Shown here: positions 1 to 11,400 of the stretch, piece by piece | How the letters are laid out: each line of letters starts with the position of its first letter | How positions within the stretch are numbered: position 1 is the stretch's first letter | NCBI GenBank assembly: GCA_900175165.2 | Contig: FWWN02000382.1 | Span: 1 to 64,000 of the forward strand | Length of the DNA: 64,000 nt | Source of the DNA: Rhizomucor pusillus | Lineage: Eukaryota > Mucoromycota > Mucoromycetes > Mucorales > Lichtheimiaceae | Reading direction: 5' to 3' | The notes under the pieces: generated by a model | Seen by the model: the letters and a program-made list of their open reading frames with translations, nothing else | Database searches by the model: none | Told to the model about the DNA's origin: nothing | Translations under genes and position numbers: made by a program

Positions 1-703
1 TGGCTCTTGGATCTTCTCTTCACTGTTCCTATCCACAGGCTGAACCGAGCCTTTTTAAGCGACAGATTGCACTGTGCTCTCACGAAGTCATAAACGGTAC
101 TCTTGGAGACCTTGAGTCCTTCGAACCTCCGAAGCAGTCGTTCTACAAGTTCTACTAAAACAGCTGAAGATTCTCAATGTACTCTAGAATGAACTTCTTA
201 TGCTCCTCGTTGAGCATACGTGGGCAACCGCTCTTCTTACGCTTCTTGAAGATACTGTCAGGATCCTCCTCATACTGTTTGGTCTATCTTTGACCCATAC
301 GAACATTGATTCTCAACTGCTTTGCGGCAGCTGATGCAGTCATACACTTCTCAAAAAGCAGCGTAACAGATGCGTCTCTCATGCAAATGTCGCTGTCATT
401 CTTCACACCGTCAGTCTGCATAGCAGCTGTCTGGCGGTCCTTTGCGACGGGCATGTTCCGTAGATATTGTGAGTAAGAACTTATGGTTTCAAAAGCATAC
501 TGCTCCTCGTCAACGATATAATCCATGGGCTCAGGCCTACCATGCTCTTCGACAACAACGCCTTGCCCATCTTCGTGGAAAAACTGAATGCTCATTTGTA
601 ATGTGGATGATGCGAATTTAGGATATGGTAGGAAGAAGGATCTAGCACTAGAAATGGTTGGATACCCTATATACTCCTTACAAAACACATGGAAATACGA
701 CAT
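1..703 (-). pseudogene. Degenerate Tc1/mariner-type transposase fragment
   Basis: Minus-strand remnant of a transposon transposase running off the left edge of the window. The N-terminal part (about 703-287) encodes a leader like those preceding Mucor-type Tc1 transposases; the more likely start is the internal ATG at 593-595. It is followed by a region rich in Lys/Arg with a GCPRMLNEEH segment and a helix-turn-helix-like stretch (SKSTVYDFVR). The frame is broken by an in-frame TAG near 284-286, a second TAG near 155, and a frame change just after it, where the protein resumes as SSAVLVELVERLL in another frame. The catalytic DDE part would lie outside the window. It is dead in this copy. Family assignment rests on overall resemblance, not on a catalytic motif. 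Confidence 0.65.
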
Positions 704-751
704 CTATTTTTGGTAAATGCGACATTCATACTTAATTGAGAATGCGACATC
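692..751. repeat. Three near-copies of AAATGCGACATC beside the transposase
   Basis: Near-identical 12-mers lie at 692-703 (AAATACGACATC), 715-726 (AAATGCGACATT) and 740-751 (GAATGCGACATC), all in the same orientation directly upstream of the transposase fragment. Short iterated motifs inside transposon ends are often transposase-binding sites, so these may mark the 5' end of the element. The inverted partner is not in the window. Confidence 0.4.
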
Positions 752-991
752 GATTCCACTGGAGAGCGAAATTATTTTCTGGAAATAGTGTATTAATTGA
801 GTATTATAGCATATACAGTACTACGCACATACTGCTCTTGTACAGCATTCGATATAATTCATACATAATATGAATTATGCGTATCTTCAATCCACGGATA
901 ATCCGTACTCGATGCAAACAATTGATATCTAGATAACACGGTGTAGGTTCCACTCGTGGTTGCGAACGGAAAAAAGATTTACAAAAGCTAT
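752..991. other. AT-rich spacer without recognisable genes
   Basis: AT-rich spacer between the transposon remnant and the 3' end of the glyoxalase II gene. No coding signal, RNA gene or repeat was seen. Confidence 0.5.
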
Positions 992-2156
992 CTAATATAC
1001 AAATTTGTCAGAAAGTTCCCGCAATGCTGCTAATGCTTCAACTGGATCGTTTTTGCCGGTATAAAGCTGAATAGACTGCAAATTGACTCGGAGGAAAGGG
1101 TTATATAACTTTTCTTGCCCTATCGTGGATGGCACGGTGATTGCTTTGTCTCGACACCAGTTCCACTTTGCTAGCAACGCCTCGTTTTGCGGTTCGATAG
1201 TGAGCGCAAACTGTGAAAAAAGTGAAAGGGGGGATTGAATACAGACGTTTCAAACACTAGATATAATTCTTTCTCCTATACCTTAAGATTGGTTTTGCCA
1301 TATTCGTGACCGCAATAAATCCATGTATCATCCGATAGCTTCATCAAGACATGGAACAGGATAGCGTACATATCTCGTACATCGCCTTCAAGAAACCTGC
1401 CTATTCCCGCCAGGAAGAGGGTACTGCCATTATACAAAGACGTTAACAGATCTGTATTGAAGCATATCTGTGTCTGTCGTTTGACACATACTCGCCTGTG
1501 AATACAGCTTTTTCATCCGTTCTGGGATCCGTCACATAGTAGCAGATGTGGCCTTTTGTGTGACACGGTGTATGCAGCGGTGTTACTTGCAATGATCCAA
1601 GCTGGAAAGTTTCTTGGTTTTTGCATACATAGTTGATCTCCGGTATTCGAGCGTCTGCACCGTAAATTGCTAGGCCAGGCTTCTTTGCTACGTGCACGTA
1701 TTCATACATTTTAGATCTCTCTTCCTTCCCCAATCGCTGGTCCATCCCACCATCAAGTGTAATGTATCTGTGGACAGGAACAGCTAATAACCGAGTTTAC
1801 GTTACCTACAAGATCAATATTTCCGCTTGCATGATCCCAAAGATGATTTGTAGTGAAAATGCTAGTTGTACTCAGGTCAACTCTTCTGAAAAAGATGCAA
1901 TAACTTCAATTAGTTTTGCAGCGAACCTTGTCAATTTTGCGCCTGTCTGACTGACAATGTTTAGTGTCTTCATCGCATCCACCCTGAGCAAGCCGAGTTG
2001 ATGAATCAGTGACAAAATTCAGCTGCATCGTCGGTCGAATGTGTCCCCGAGTATTGAGTGTACCTACGGATCAACAACTGCTGCCTCTTTCGACTTTTCG
2101 TCAATGAGGATATACGAGTAATTGTCTCGCAAGGCTGGGATGGGGATAATCTTCAT
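992..2156 (-). CDS. Glyoxalase II (hydroxyacylglutathione hydrolase) with altered metal-binding motif
   Basis: Metallo-beta-lactamase-fold hydrolase of the glyoxalase II family, which hydrolyses S-D-lactoylglutathione to lactate and glutathione. Six exons fit by splice consensus: 2156-2068, 1983-1927, 1861-1806, 1687-1492, 1423-1282 and 1210-992, giving 252 aa, close to the roughly 260 aa of the cytosolic enzyme. The N-terminus [19 protein letters not shown], the [15 protein letters not shown] and CGHEY motifs, and the C-terminal [17 protein letters not shown] all match the family. The family metal motif THxHxDH reads TNHLWDH here: by human numbering His54 and His56 are replaced by Asn and Leu, while Asp58, His59, His110, Asp134 and His173 are kept. 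Activity is therefore uncertain; the gene is otherwise open and well formed. It could be a paralogue with a changed role. Confidence 0.9.
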
Positions 2157-2278
2157 TTCAAAAAGTTGTTAATAAGATTCAGAAAAGGCTAAAAGGAAAC
2201 TGGACAAAAAGAAAAAAAAATGGTAAAACGGCAATGAAATGGAGGTCATTTTTATTCTTTTGCGCGGTTTCCAGAAAT

Positions 2279-2979
2279 TCATTCCTCATCTTCTGCACGA
2301 GCCTACGGAATATAATTTAATACCGAAATTGCCTTTTCTTCTTGCATTCGTTTCTAGATCATTGTCCAATACTTACACCGCGGGGTCTAATGTCATATTC
2401 GCGAGAACCGAGCTCAGCTTTTAAGCCATTGTAGGGATAGGTACGCTTCTCCTATACAAAGATTAGGCATGTCGCGTTAGAAACATACATGCTCGAGCGA
2501 TATATCTCTTTCCATTAGCAACATACAGCTGGACGTTCGGGATAAGTGTTATACACAAAGTAAGAGAATGCTGTAATGACACCAGCAAACAAGCCGAGCT
2601 GTGCAAGCGCCTTGTAAGGGCTGTAAGTGTGAAGGTCGGGAGCCCAGACACCCATAAGCTCATCTTCTTCGTGGACCTAAGACCATGTATTCGCGTGAGC
2701 GTTCGAATCGGTAAATGCAAAAGTCGTCGACCGACTGTTTCGTATGCTGTTCAGTCGTGGCCATACCGTTTCACCAAAGTTGCGCTTATCCTGGGGATCC
2801 CACCAGCCGTAGGGTCCACGCTCCTGGGCACTCCAGCGGGGCAAGTTGGGGTAGTCGCCGATTTGAGGATCCTTTACAACTTCGCCGGTGCTTAATGTTG
2901 ACTGAGCACGGACGGCAGTCAACAATGGTCGTTGGGTAATTAGGCGTGCGTTGAGCAAGCGTGTCGATGAACGCAGCAT
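2279..2979 (-). CDS. NADH:ubiquinone oxidoreductase subunit NDUFB8 (complex I, ASHI)
   Basis: Accessory subunit of the complex I membrane arm in the mitochondrial inner membrane. Four exons (2979-2767, 2676-2527, 2451-2377, 2302-2279) give 153 aa. The N-terminus is Arg-rich without acidic residues (MLRSSTRLLNARLITQR), as in a mitochondrial presequence. It is followed by the family signature IGDYPNLPRWSAQERGPYG and WWDPQDKRNFGE, a single membrane helix (LGLFAGVITAFSYFVYNTYP), and the KRTYPYNGL segment near the C-terminus, all as in NDUFB8. Donors GTATGG, GTATGT and GTAAGT and their acceptors are clear. The start is 156 bp from the start of the divergent Tonsoku-like gene, so the two probably share a promoter. 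Confidence 0.9.
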
Positions 2980-3135
2980 AGTTTCTATTTAGGCAACAGA
3001 AAGGCGATGGGCTTGTTTGTTCAAGTGCAGCACTATCAAGGCGCTAGCCCCGCTCGAAAAGCGTGACTTACAATTGCAGGTCAATTGAAGTACCACAAAC
3101 TGATCTTTTTGACACCTTGATCAGTCCATGCCGCG
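2980..3135. promoter_or_regulatory. Compact divergent promoter between NDUFB8 and the Tonsoku-like gene
   Basis: Only 156 bp separate the two start codons, which face away from each other. The interval must hold both 5' leaders and both core promoters unless a leader is extremely short. No TATA box was identified with confidence. Confidence 0.5.
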
Positions 3136-6135
3136 ATGGGCAAAGTAACTTATGCCATTGGGTTCGGCTATGGCTCGCCATACGCGAAAGCTATAAAGCG
3201 TATTAAAAAACTTGCTCGGGATTCCTTGGAGGATGGCAAGCATCTTATGGCGGCAGACTATTACTTTGAAGTTGCAGGACTGTTAAAGGAACAAACCGAA
3301 AAGTATGAACCAGACAGTCTCACGGAAGAAGATTTCAAAAACCAAAGATTTGAAGGCCTTCAGAATGCTGTAAAGTACTGCAAAAGGGCATTGAATATCT
3401 ATGAGGAGCATGAGAGCATGAAGCAGAAAATAAGGTACGGCACCGCGCTGCTCATGCATGAGGTGTGGATTTTCTGTCCTTGAGAATTGTGCTAAGGGAT
3501 AAACTTTTTAAAGGACGTTGGGTTTGATGGTTGAATGCTTAGTGGGGTAAGAGTGATGAAGCCGATTGTTGACCCAAGAATACACGATTTCACACGTATT
3601 ATGGTGTACATTAGCCTGGAAGAATACGATGCAGCAATCTCAAATTCAGAAAATCTCATTCAATTATTGCAGCTCACCAAAGATCGTACGGCGATGCGCG
3701 ATGCTTTCAATACTATTGGAAATATTTATTTTCGACGAGGGTAAGCCTGTACACAGATAATCATTTGGAAGCATCGCCCTAAGTTCTGCGTAGGCACGAC
3801 ATGGATGTGGCGCGCTGTAATGATTTTGAATATGCAAGAAAGTACTATCGTCAAGAAAGGCAATTGCTTGATGAATTTCCGGAAAGCACAAGAGACTTGG
3901 AGCGATTAAAGCAATCCTCTGATTTTAATCTCGGTGTCATTGAATCAAAATTTCCTGACAGCGCTGCAACAGGCGAAAACCGCTTGATCTCTGCTATCAA
4001 GTGTGCTGTCTCTTTGCGAATGCCGGAGGCTGAACGTGCTGCATGGATGGAGCTGGCAAACGTACGCAAGAAATATGCAGATTTTTCTAGAGCTTTGCAA
4101 TGTTTACAAAAAGAGCTGTCGATCTGTCGTGCAAACAAATACGAGGACGATGAAAGGGGATGCTTGATCGAAATTGGAAAGACGTATGTTGAGCTCGAGG
4201 ATTTTGATAATGCACTAGCAACATTTGACGAGCTAAAGAGTAAGTACTTGCTAACCAGTGCAATGTGCGTCTAATGGATTGTTGGGTAAACTTTTAATCA
4301 TCTAGAATTCACCAAGGATCAAGACGACCAAGATATCAAGGTAATCAAAAACGATGTCTTTTTTCTTCAATGTAGTTAACTAGTAGGTCTATCTCAAGTT
4401 TTACAAAAAATTAGCGGTTAATATACGCAGCAAAAAGCGCCGCATCGCCGCGCTGTCTCCAGAAAATGATCTAAGCACTGTAAATGCTCGTACACGTTTA
4501 TATCATGACCTCTGTATGTGTTGCTACCACAAATTGCGCTGATCTTCAAACTGATCAAGATGGGTAGGCAGAGAACAGTTGAAGGCCGATATGTTTCAGT
4601 CTGCTTTGGCATCAGTGGAGCAAGCACTTTTGACTATCGACGGCGCAGATACCAACATACAAATACTCATGAGCACACTCCGAGTAAAACTTTTACAGCT
4701 GAAAGCTGATATATTGTTTAATATACGTCAGAGCGTAAGTGTGACAATTAATGCAAAGGCAGTCCTTTTTGCTAAACAGTTTACTCCTGTAGTCTATGGA
4801 AACGCTTGTATCGTTAAACGATGAGATCATCGCAGATAGCAGGCTGTACTTTGAAAATGCAAAGATTCTTTTGGAACAAGAGCTGGAAGCATATGAACGT
4901 GGCCGAAAGATTTACACGTATTTTGATCGACCTGATGAAGCTAGTCACTATAAGCAATTGATGGATCAGATCAAGAAAAGATACAAGGAACTGGTATGCA
5001 ATGTCGCTTAATGCTACAATGATTTAAGAAAATATACTAAACCGGCATTCGAAGTGCAAGATCGATGGTAATGACCCAATGGAAGTCGACTCCGTACAAG
5101 AAAGCGGCGATGAAGGCACTATCCATACAGACGATCATTCTGTCGGCGATGTATCGGACCCTCTGCCGGAAAAGCCGGTTCTGCGAGTAAGCCAATATAT
5201 GTTTGCAGTCACTCCAAAGATATTAATGAAATGCTTTAGATAATACATGTCACGTTGAAGATAGATAGGCACAGGGATCAAGTTGTCTCGGTTCCCATCC
5301 GAGACGAAAGCTGTCTCGTCGAATGGTTCATGGTACAAACCAGTAGGAGAGCGTGGGAGCAGCTTGGTATTCATGTAAGTAAAAGATGAAATTGTAAGCT
5401 AAGGAATGAATTTAACATGACCACTGGTTTTGCAGCCTGTCATTGATAGCATCATCGTCAATGGATCTGCACTTTCAAAGTATGAAACACTTGTGGAAGT
5501 TGTCCCTGTCGACCTGAACCGTGTGGACGCAACTGTTGTCGGATTTGAACAGCATTCAATGCTCGAGTATTACAAAAAAGCATGCCTACGATATGATATA
5601 GAGCAATCAGCAAAGTTGCTAGACGCCATCAAATCCAGTTCTGACGATGAGTTGTATCTTGGCTCGACATGTTTAGGGGCTAAAGACTCCCCTGCCTTGC
5701 ATCACATGCTTAAATATTCGCCACCGTTAAAGCATCTAGATCTTTCTGCAAATTTACTATGTAAGTATAATAATGCGCAATCCCGAGCAGTGGTAGAAAA
5801 TCATTAACAGCAGCTATATCTATGCAGATAATCAAGATGTGAAGACATTATTTGCTCTTGAAGAATTACCAAGGCATCTCGACTTGAGCTGTAACAGAAT
5901 TACAGAAGAAATCATTTCGTTCTTTGCGGACCATGCTAAAGCATCAGGCCTCTTGTCGCTAAATCTCTCGTATAACCCGCTGCAAATCACGGAGAGTAAT
6001 CAGATATATCAACTTTTGCACGCCTGTCCCAACCTTGAAATCCTCGATCTAAGTGCGTGCGATCTTGAACTCGATCGCGAGTCGCTGGATACTTTATCAA
6101 ACTACAAGACAACGCGGATATTAATCGAAGACTGA
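3136..6135 (+). CDS. Tonsoku/TONSL-like protein (TPR - acidic - UBL-like - LRR)
   Basis: Eleven exons can be chained in frame: 3136-3434, 3579-3740, 3794-4239, 4306-4340, 4387-4513, 4568-4734, 4793-4993, 5055-5186, 5240-5374, 5436-5760 and 5828-6135, totalling 778 aa. Residues about 30-460 are helical TPR-like repeats (for example AISNSENLIQLLQLTKDR and MELANVRKKYADFSRALQCL). An acidic stretch (about 475-505) follows, then a ubiquitin-like segment (about 512-590) and leucine-rich repeats (LKHLDLSANLL, LLSLNLSYNPL, LLHACPNLEILDLSACDL). The UBL-to-LRR part resembles human TONSL in order and local motifs (YRRACQSLG versus YYKKACLRYD; LLHACP). TONSL/TSK binds newly made H3-H4 and supports damaged replication forks. 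The ankyrin domain of animal TONSL is absent, as in plant TSK. The LRR region is shorter than in TONSL; see the downstream segment. Confidence 0.75.
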
Positions 6136-6691
6136 CAATAGCATCAAGAGCTACCAAATATTTTTGCAGACACATTTATTTAGATTGCGCTGGCTGCTCG
6201 TTTGTGCAGTCTACCATCAATCGAGCAGGCTCCAAAAGAATGGTACTCCTCGGAAAGCAAATGGGGAAATACAGCCAGGCGCAGCGTTCCATCCTTGCTT
6301 GCAACTTGCGAGAATCGTACCCGAAAACAATAGCGCTAGGGACCATCAGCTGTAATGAGTACGTTTATTCTTACCGGAATAAGCATTTCAATCTTGCGAG
6401 GGCTTGTTGCAGAGATGGCTTCAAATACAGGGTTAATAAAAGTCTACAATGATTTGAATCGCAACTACCCTGAAACACAATATAACTTTGCACATCCAAT
6501 ACACATCCAAAGCCGATTATTAGTTTCTTTTTTTTTTTATTTTGATTCACTGTTGTCAAGGACGCGAGTCAGTTGCTCTAACACTTCGTCTGTGGCGTGC
6601 CATAGAATGGAAACATTAAGAATCCGCTTAAATCGAGCACCCGCGCGAATTTCTTGCATCCGTGTATTTTCCACAGAGTTACTAGCCCAAC
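6136..6691 (+). other. Spacer with a possible detached LRR exon of the Tonsoku-like gene
   Basis: Between the Tonsoku-like stop and GET4 there is an open stretch from about 6170 to 6360. It encodes YLDCAGCSFVQ followed by a Lys/Arg-rich helix-like segment, and it begins right after a good acceptor (TTTTTGCAG at about 6170). It faintly resembles the last LRR of human TONSL (LGLSGCAVQG). No donor connects it in frame to the preceding exon, so it may be a lost or mis-joined C-terminal exon. The rest is AT-rich and probably the GET4 promoter. Confidence 0.35.
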
Positions 6692-8044
6692 ATGGCACAG
6701 AAAGGCACCGAGAAAACCTTGCAGAAACTTGAGGAATCTGTCAAGAATGGCAACTACTATGAAGCACACCAAATGTACCGTACGGTTGCACGAAGGTATA
6801 CAGGTCAAGAAAGTCGTTCAATCGCTTCGCTGCTCAGATGCTGACCGTAGATGATAAAGATACAATAAGCAGCAGAAGTTTGGCAAGGCGATCCATTTGC
6901 TCCACAGTGGGGCTGTTTCACTCATGCAGCATCAGCAATACGCGTCCGGCTCAGACCTCGCCAACTACATGCTAGATACCTACAACAGCGCCAGCTTGGA
7001 AGTTGACGACGTTTCTTTGGGTAAACCTATCAGCATAATACAAGCGAAAGATCGCTATTGACAAGCGTGTGCGTATATAGATCGCGTGGTTGAGCTCCTA
7101 TCATTGTATCCTGCAGATGAACCAGGCCGAAAGTCTTTTATCCACAATGCATTTAGGTATGCAAGACACTGACAAATACGTGCAACAACTGCTGACATCT
7201 TGATAAATAGCTGGACACAAAAGCACGGAAAATATCAAGAAGGCGATCCCGAATTACATGATTATGTTGGCACCATGTTCTACTATGGCAAGTATATACG
7301 ATGCATCTTATACCAATGACATGCAATCTGACCGCCAATTCTGATAGAGGGTAAATATGGACCAGCAGAGGAACATTTACTAGTTGGCACGGACCACAGT
7401 GCAGAGTTGCTTGGAAGTTTGGCAGCAAAGGAATCAAGCGGTCTCGTAATTTCGCGCATCGTGTTACAGTATGTATATATATTCACCGTCATATACTTAA
7501 TCTTTAATTGTCAATGTGTTGACCCTGGCTTTCTTGAAGATTGCTCGCATTTAAAAATATCCATCATGCAACGGTTGCATATAGTAAATACCTGGAGGAA
7601 GCTCATCCAGATACCGCTGATACCAAAGCAAGTGTACGACGTGCACCTGCAGAGGAAGCGACCGATGAACCTGTATATCTGGACAGCTGGGTCAACTTTA
7701 CTCGTCTAACTCTCTTGACGATCCAGCGGGATGCTGCTGATTTATTCCGCCAATTACGAGCAGCCTATGCTGAACTGACTCGTCAACAAAAAGGAATGGA
7801 TGATGTAAGAAATCAAAGTTTTCCGAGATAGTAGACATGAACATAAGACTGATTCTCATGAATCTTCATTTTGTAGCTGCTGGATGATATCGGTGCAGTC
7901 TTTTTTAATATTCCACGTCCTCGGAAGCAAGGAAATATGCTGCAAGATCTCATGAATAGCTTATTTGCTACCCCTCCCAGCTCACGAGGAGCCGTGACTG
8001 GAGCGGGTGCAAGCAGATCATCTGGATCAATGGAGTTGGATTGA
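6692..8044 (+). CDS. GET4: GET4 homologue, tail-anchored protein targeting factor
   Basis: Cytosolic alpha-solenoid protein that with Get5 links Sgt2 to the Get3 ATPase for delivery of tail-anchored proteins to the ER. Seven exons (6692-6795, 6860-7020, 7081-7156, 7211-7287, 7348-7468, 7540-7804, 7877-8044) give 323 aa, against 327 in human GET4. Diagnostic stretches are NGNYYEAHQMYRTVARRY near the N-terminus, IHLLHSGAVSLMQHQQ, FYYEGKYGPAEEHLL, and a C-terminal tail ending SGSMELD, very like the human tail (PIELD). The fourth intron (7288-7347) begins GCAAGT rather than GT. A UPF0303/YBR137W-like gene, linked to the same pathway in yeast, lies at 42.6 kb but is not adjacent. Confidence 0.93.
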
Positions 8045-8422
8045 GATTTTGCAAGATAAACATCCATTAGGATAACTGCTAATAGGATTTTTGTCATCTA
8101 TCCATTAACAAGAAACTGAGCGTTGAGCGCATGTGGCAAGGCAAATTTTGATCGACATATAAATTTGTACTTCTATATTGGACCGGAATGAGAGTAATTA
8201 TTTTCTACAATAAGCGCAAAAGGAGAAGAACTACATGCTCACACAAGAGGGATCAACATTCGTGATCCAGAGTGCTACTTGCAGTATTATGAAGGTGATT
8301 CTCCTTTTATTGGCAGCAGGCTTGCCATGCGGTTCATAAGTTGTGACCTTTTTTGTCCATCAAGCGATTTCACTCTTTAGGATTGGATATTTTCGAGCTG
8401 TTTTATTTGCCACATTACATAC
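8045..8422. other. Convergent 3' spacer between GET4 and the DDB1/MMS1-family gene
   Basis: 378 bp between two facing stop codons, presumably the two 3' UTRs. No coding signal or repeat was seen. Confidence 0.5.
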
Positions 8423-11400
8423 TCAATATTGGTCTAGCAATATCTGGATAATCTCGCACAGCAAGTCTACCGTCGTCCTTTCTCTCAACGATTCGTCCGA
8501 TACTCCGAGAATGCTTTGTGCAAGAGACCGTAAACTTTGCTCATCCTCCATCTGGATATCTTGAAATATTTTCTGTTGCTGCTCCAATGGAAGCCTTATG
8601 TAAAGTGCAATCAAGTCGCCGTAAATGACGTGTGTTATGCTTAGCTTGTCCCTAAGTAGGTCGAAATCGTAGAACATGAAGGGATCATGGTACAACAGCA
8701 CATCCTGTAGATGTAGCAGAAATTCAAACAGCCGTGGACTTATCCGGTTTACAGCTACAATGCTCCCAGGCACAGTTGCTACTAGTATCGGTTTACGATA
8801 GCTTTCGGTCCCTGACCATGGCAGCAAATGCGATTGAGCAGATTCTTTGGTATCAGTAAGCAGTGATTTTGACCGCAATGATCCTAGAACTGGACAGATA
8901 ACGATTTCCACACTGTGTACAAGACACTTCTGTATCAACCTCTTCTCGAACGACGAACTATCTATTCACTACATATGTTAGATTTACGGATTAGAAATCG
9001 GGGCTGAACAGCTTTTCATTACCAGAGACATCATGTAGAAATATACAGTCTCCAAGGCCAAGTGTGCCAACTGCTAAATGCTCGTCGACCATTAAAGAAT
9101 GATTAACCGTTCTGGAGGTCGCGTCGCTGTATTGCAGTACAATAATTCAGATAATAGTTCTCAAAAAAAGATGGTCCTTAAAAAATGCAAATTCATACCT
9201 TTTTACGAACTCTATCGTCTTGTGCTCAGGATCATAGTCGTAGAACGTGATTGAATCTGTAAATGATGCTACACAAATCCGGCTTCCATACACGGTGATG
9301 GACTTGATCGCAAAACGTGTCATTTTCTTTGCCACCTCTACAAGCCTAAAGTAACCAAATTTTTGCACTGGATTAGCTCTCGTCGATATGCACTTCCTAG
9401 TCGGATAATACTTGCTTGCCCTGCTTTTGATCCAGTTGATATAGACAGAGAATCGCACCCGTCGAGAAAAGCAATCTAAATTTTTTCACTCAGTGCGAAG
9501 AACAAACGCATTGGGACAATAAAACTAACCCTTCAGGGTGTGAGCATATTGCAAATACTCCGCCCGTATCATAATGTTGCCTCAATACAGGCTTCAAGAG
9601 ATATTCTCCATCATTCGAATGCTTTACTCTGTAAAGCACCAAGGCACCGTGTGTTGTTCCACCTTTTAAAGTCCAATTCACACCGCGGTGGCGGTCCTGT
9701 GGATCTGCTTGGCCCAGTCCTAAACAGATATAACGATATATTTTTTCACCCTTTCGGATATTCCACTCCGCGATGCACAAGATATGTGAATTCATCCCAA
9801 ACTCCTTCGATGGTAGCAATACGGTGTTGCTCGGTTTATCCTTAGTCCTGAAAGATTCCTGTCAGTTGCGGTTATTCTCAACAGCTATTGCTATCTTATA
9901 TCATGCCTGGATAAATCAATGAGCCGAAGCTGATAATCCATGTATTTTGCACGGTCATTTTTAACCGTTCTAGTGACCACAAGTGCCTTGTCTGTCGATT
10001 TTTCAGGAATCAGTTTTAATGGACTCTATTATTTGCATTAGCATATATAATGATAAATGTATAACCAATCAATACTGTTATCAGCGTACCTCGCCGACAG
10101 CAATCTTGACAGTATTGATATGGCATTCTGACGCAAGCTCGAATAAATGCAAGCTTCCGTCTGCTGCGATACACAACAGCGAGCTTTCAAGTTCTACCAT
10201 GGTTATAGCATGGATAGATTGAAACCTGGGTAGTAGCACTGGCATCGTGCACAGGCCCTTATTTTCCCCATCTACGCATATCCGCCAGACACGTTCGCAC
10301 AATGCAAGCGCACTGTATGGATTCTCGCATAGTATTTGCACAGAACCTTCACCGAGTTTGCGACGTATGACTTCTACATTATCTCGGCTTTCGGAAGACA
10401 CCAAGTCCCGTACATTGATGTAGAGCACATGGCCGTTTCTGGTCCCAATCAAAAGACATATATCACTTTGGTTGCTGTTTGGATATACGAATACTGCAGA
10501 ATGGGGTATATCGATTTGCTCGGAGGATAGTTCTGCCCGACCTCGAGTCAGTCGTTTTCTTCATGTGTACAATGTCTAGCACGGAGATTCTTACCCAATT
10601 GGCGTCGAGTTACTAATTCGATTCCATCTGACTGTATATCATAAAGTAATATTGATGGCTCATATGTGCCTAACATCAAGATTGGACGATTTCTGGTTAC
10701 GTCGCATGAGAATTCGAACCGAAATGAGAATAGATGTTTATGAGATACCCACTCGAGAGTGATATATTTCATTAAACTGGCTTCCTTTCCGTTGACAGCA
10801 GTTTCGCTTCGTATCTCGATATGGAATGAGCGACTAAACATTGTCTTCAGTTCTATGTTGAGAAGTACATGATATCACTGCAGACTGACCTCGAATGAAC
10901 CAATGCTATTTCGAGTAAAAGTAGCAGGTTACTGCGCCCAGAAGATAAATAAACGAGTATACATGGTGCTTGAGTACCATCGCAAAGAGTCGCAAGCGTG
11001 ATTGAGTACTCTTTAAATCGTGGGAAACTTCTCAATGACCAAGTTGCTATGCCAGGTTGTATGGAGTGTCGGCATCCGGTTAATCGTTAACTGTAAGTTT
11101 GCACTTACATGAATAAAAGAAATTATCACAGACCCGAATATACTCAGTGCAGATCTGCAGAAATACTTGACGGTCTTCTACAATCATATCTGCAACAAGT
11201 ATTGTTGGGACATCTTCCATGAAGGGAATCGTGTTTTTGTCGTCTTTCAGCACACCGTCTAAATCCAAACGTAAATTTTATGTTATCTGGAGAATCCGCT
11301 AACAGTGCTAACCTTCATGTACTAGCATTCGCGTATCCAAGGCCGAAGATGCTAAAAGGCATGGCGTAGCCTGTTCCTTTGAATTAAGAACAGTGAAACT

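Noticed and set aside
1443..1745. Apparent frame disruption in glyoxalase II between the WDHASGN and KKPGLAIYG segments
   Set aside because: Resolved by an intron from the GTAACG donor (1805) to a TACGTAG acceptor (1688), which restores the family sequence; no frameshift is needed.
2690..2720. tRNA-like GTTCGAATC motif
   Set aside because: Only the T-loop-like string is present, inside an NDUFB8 intron, with no acceptor or anticodon stems around it.
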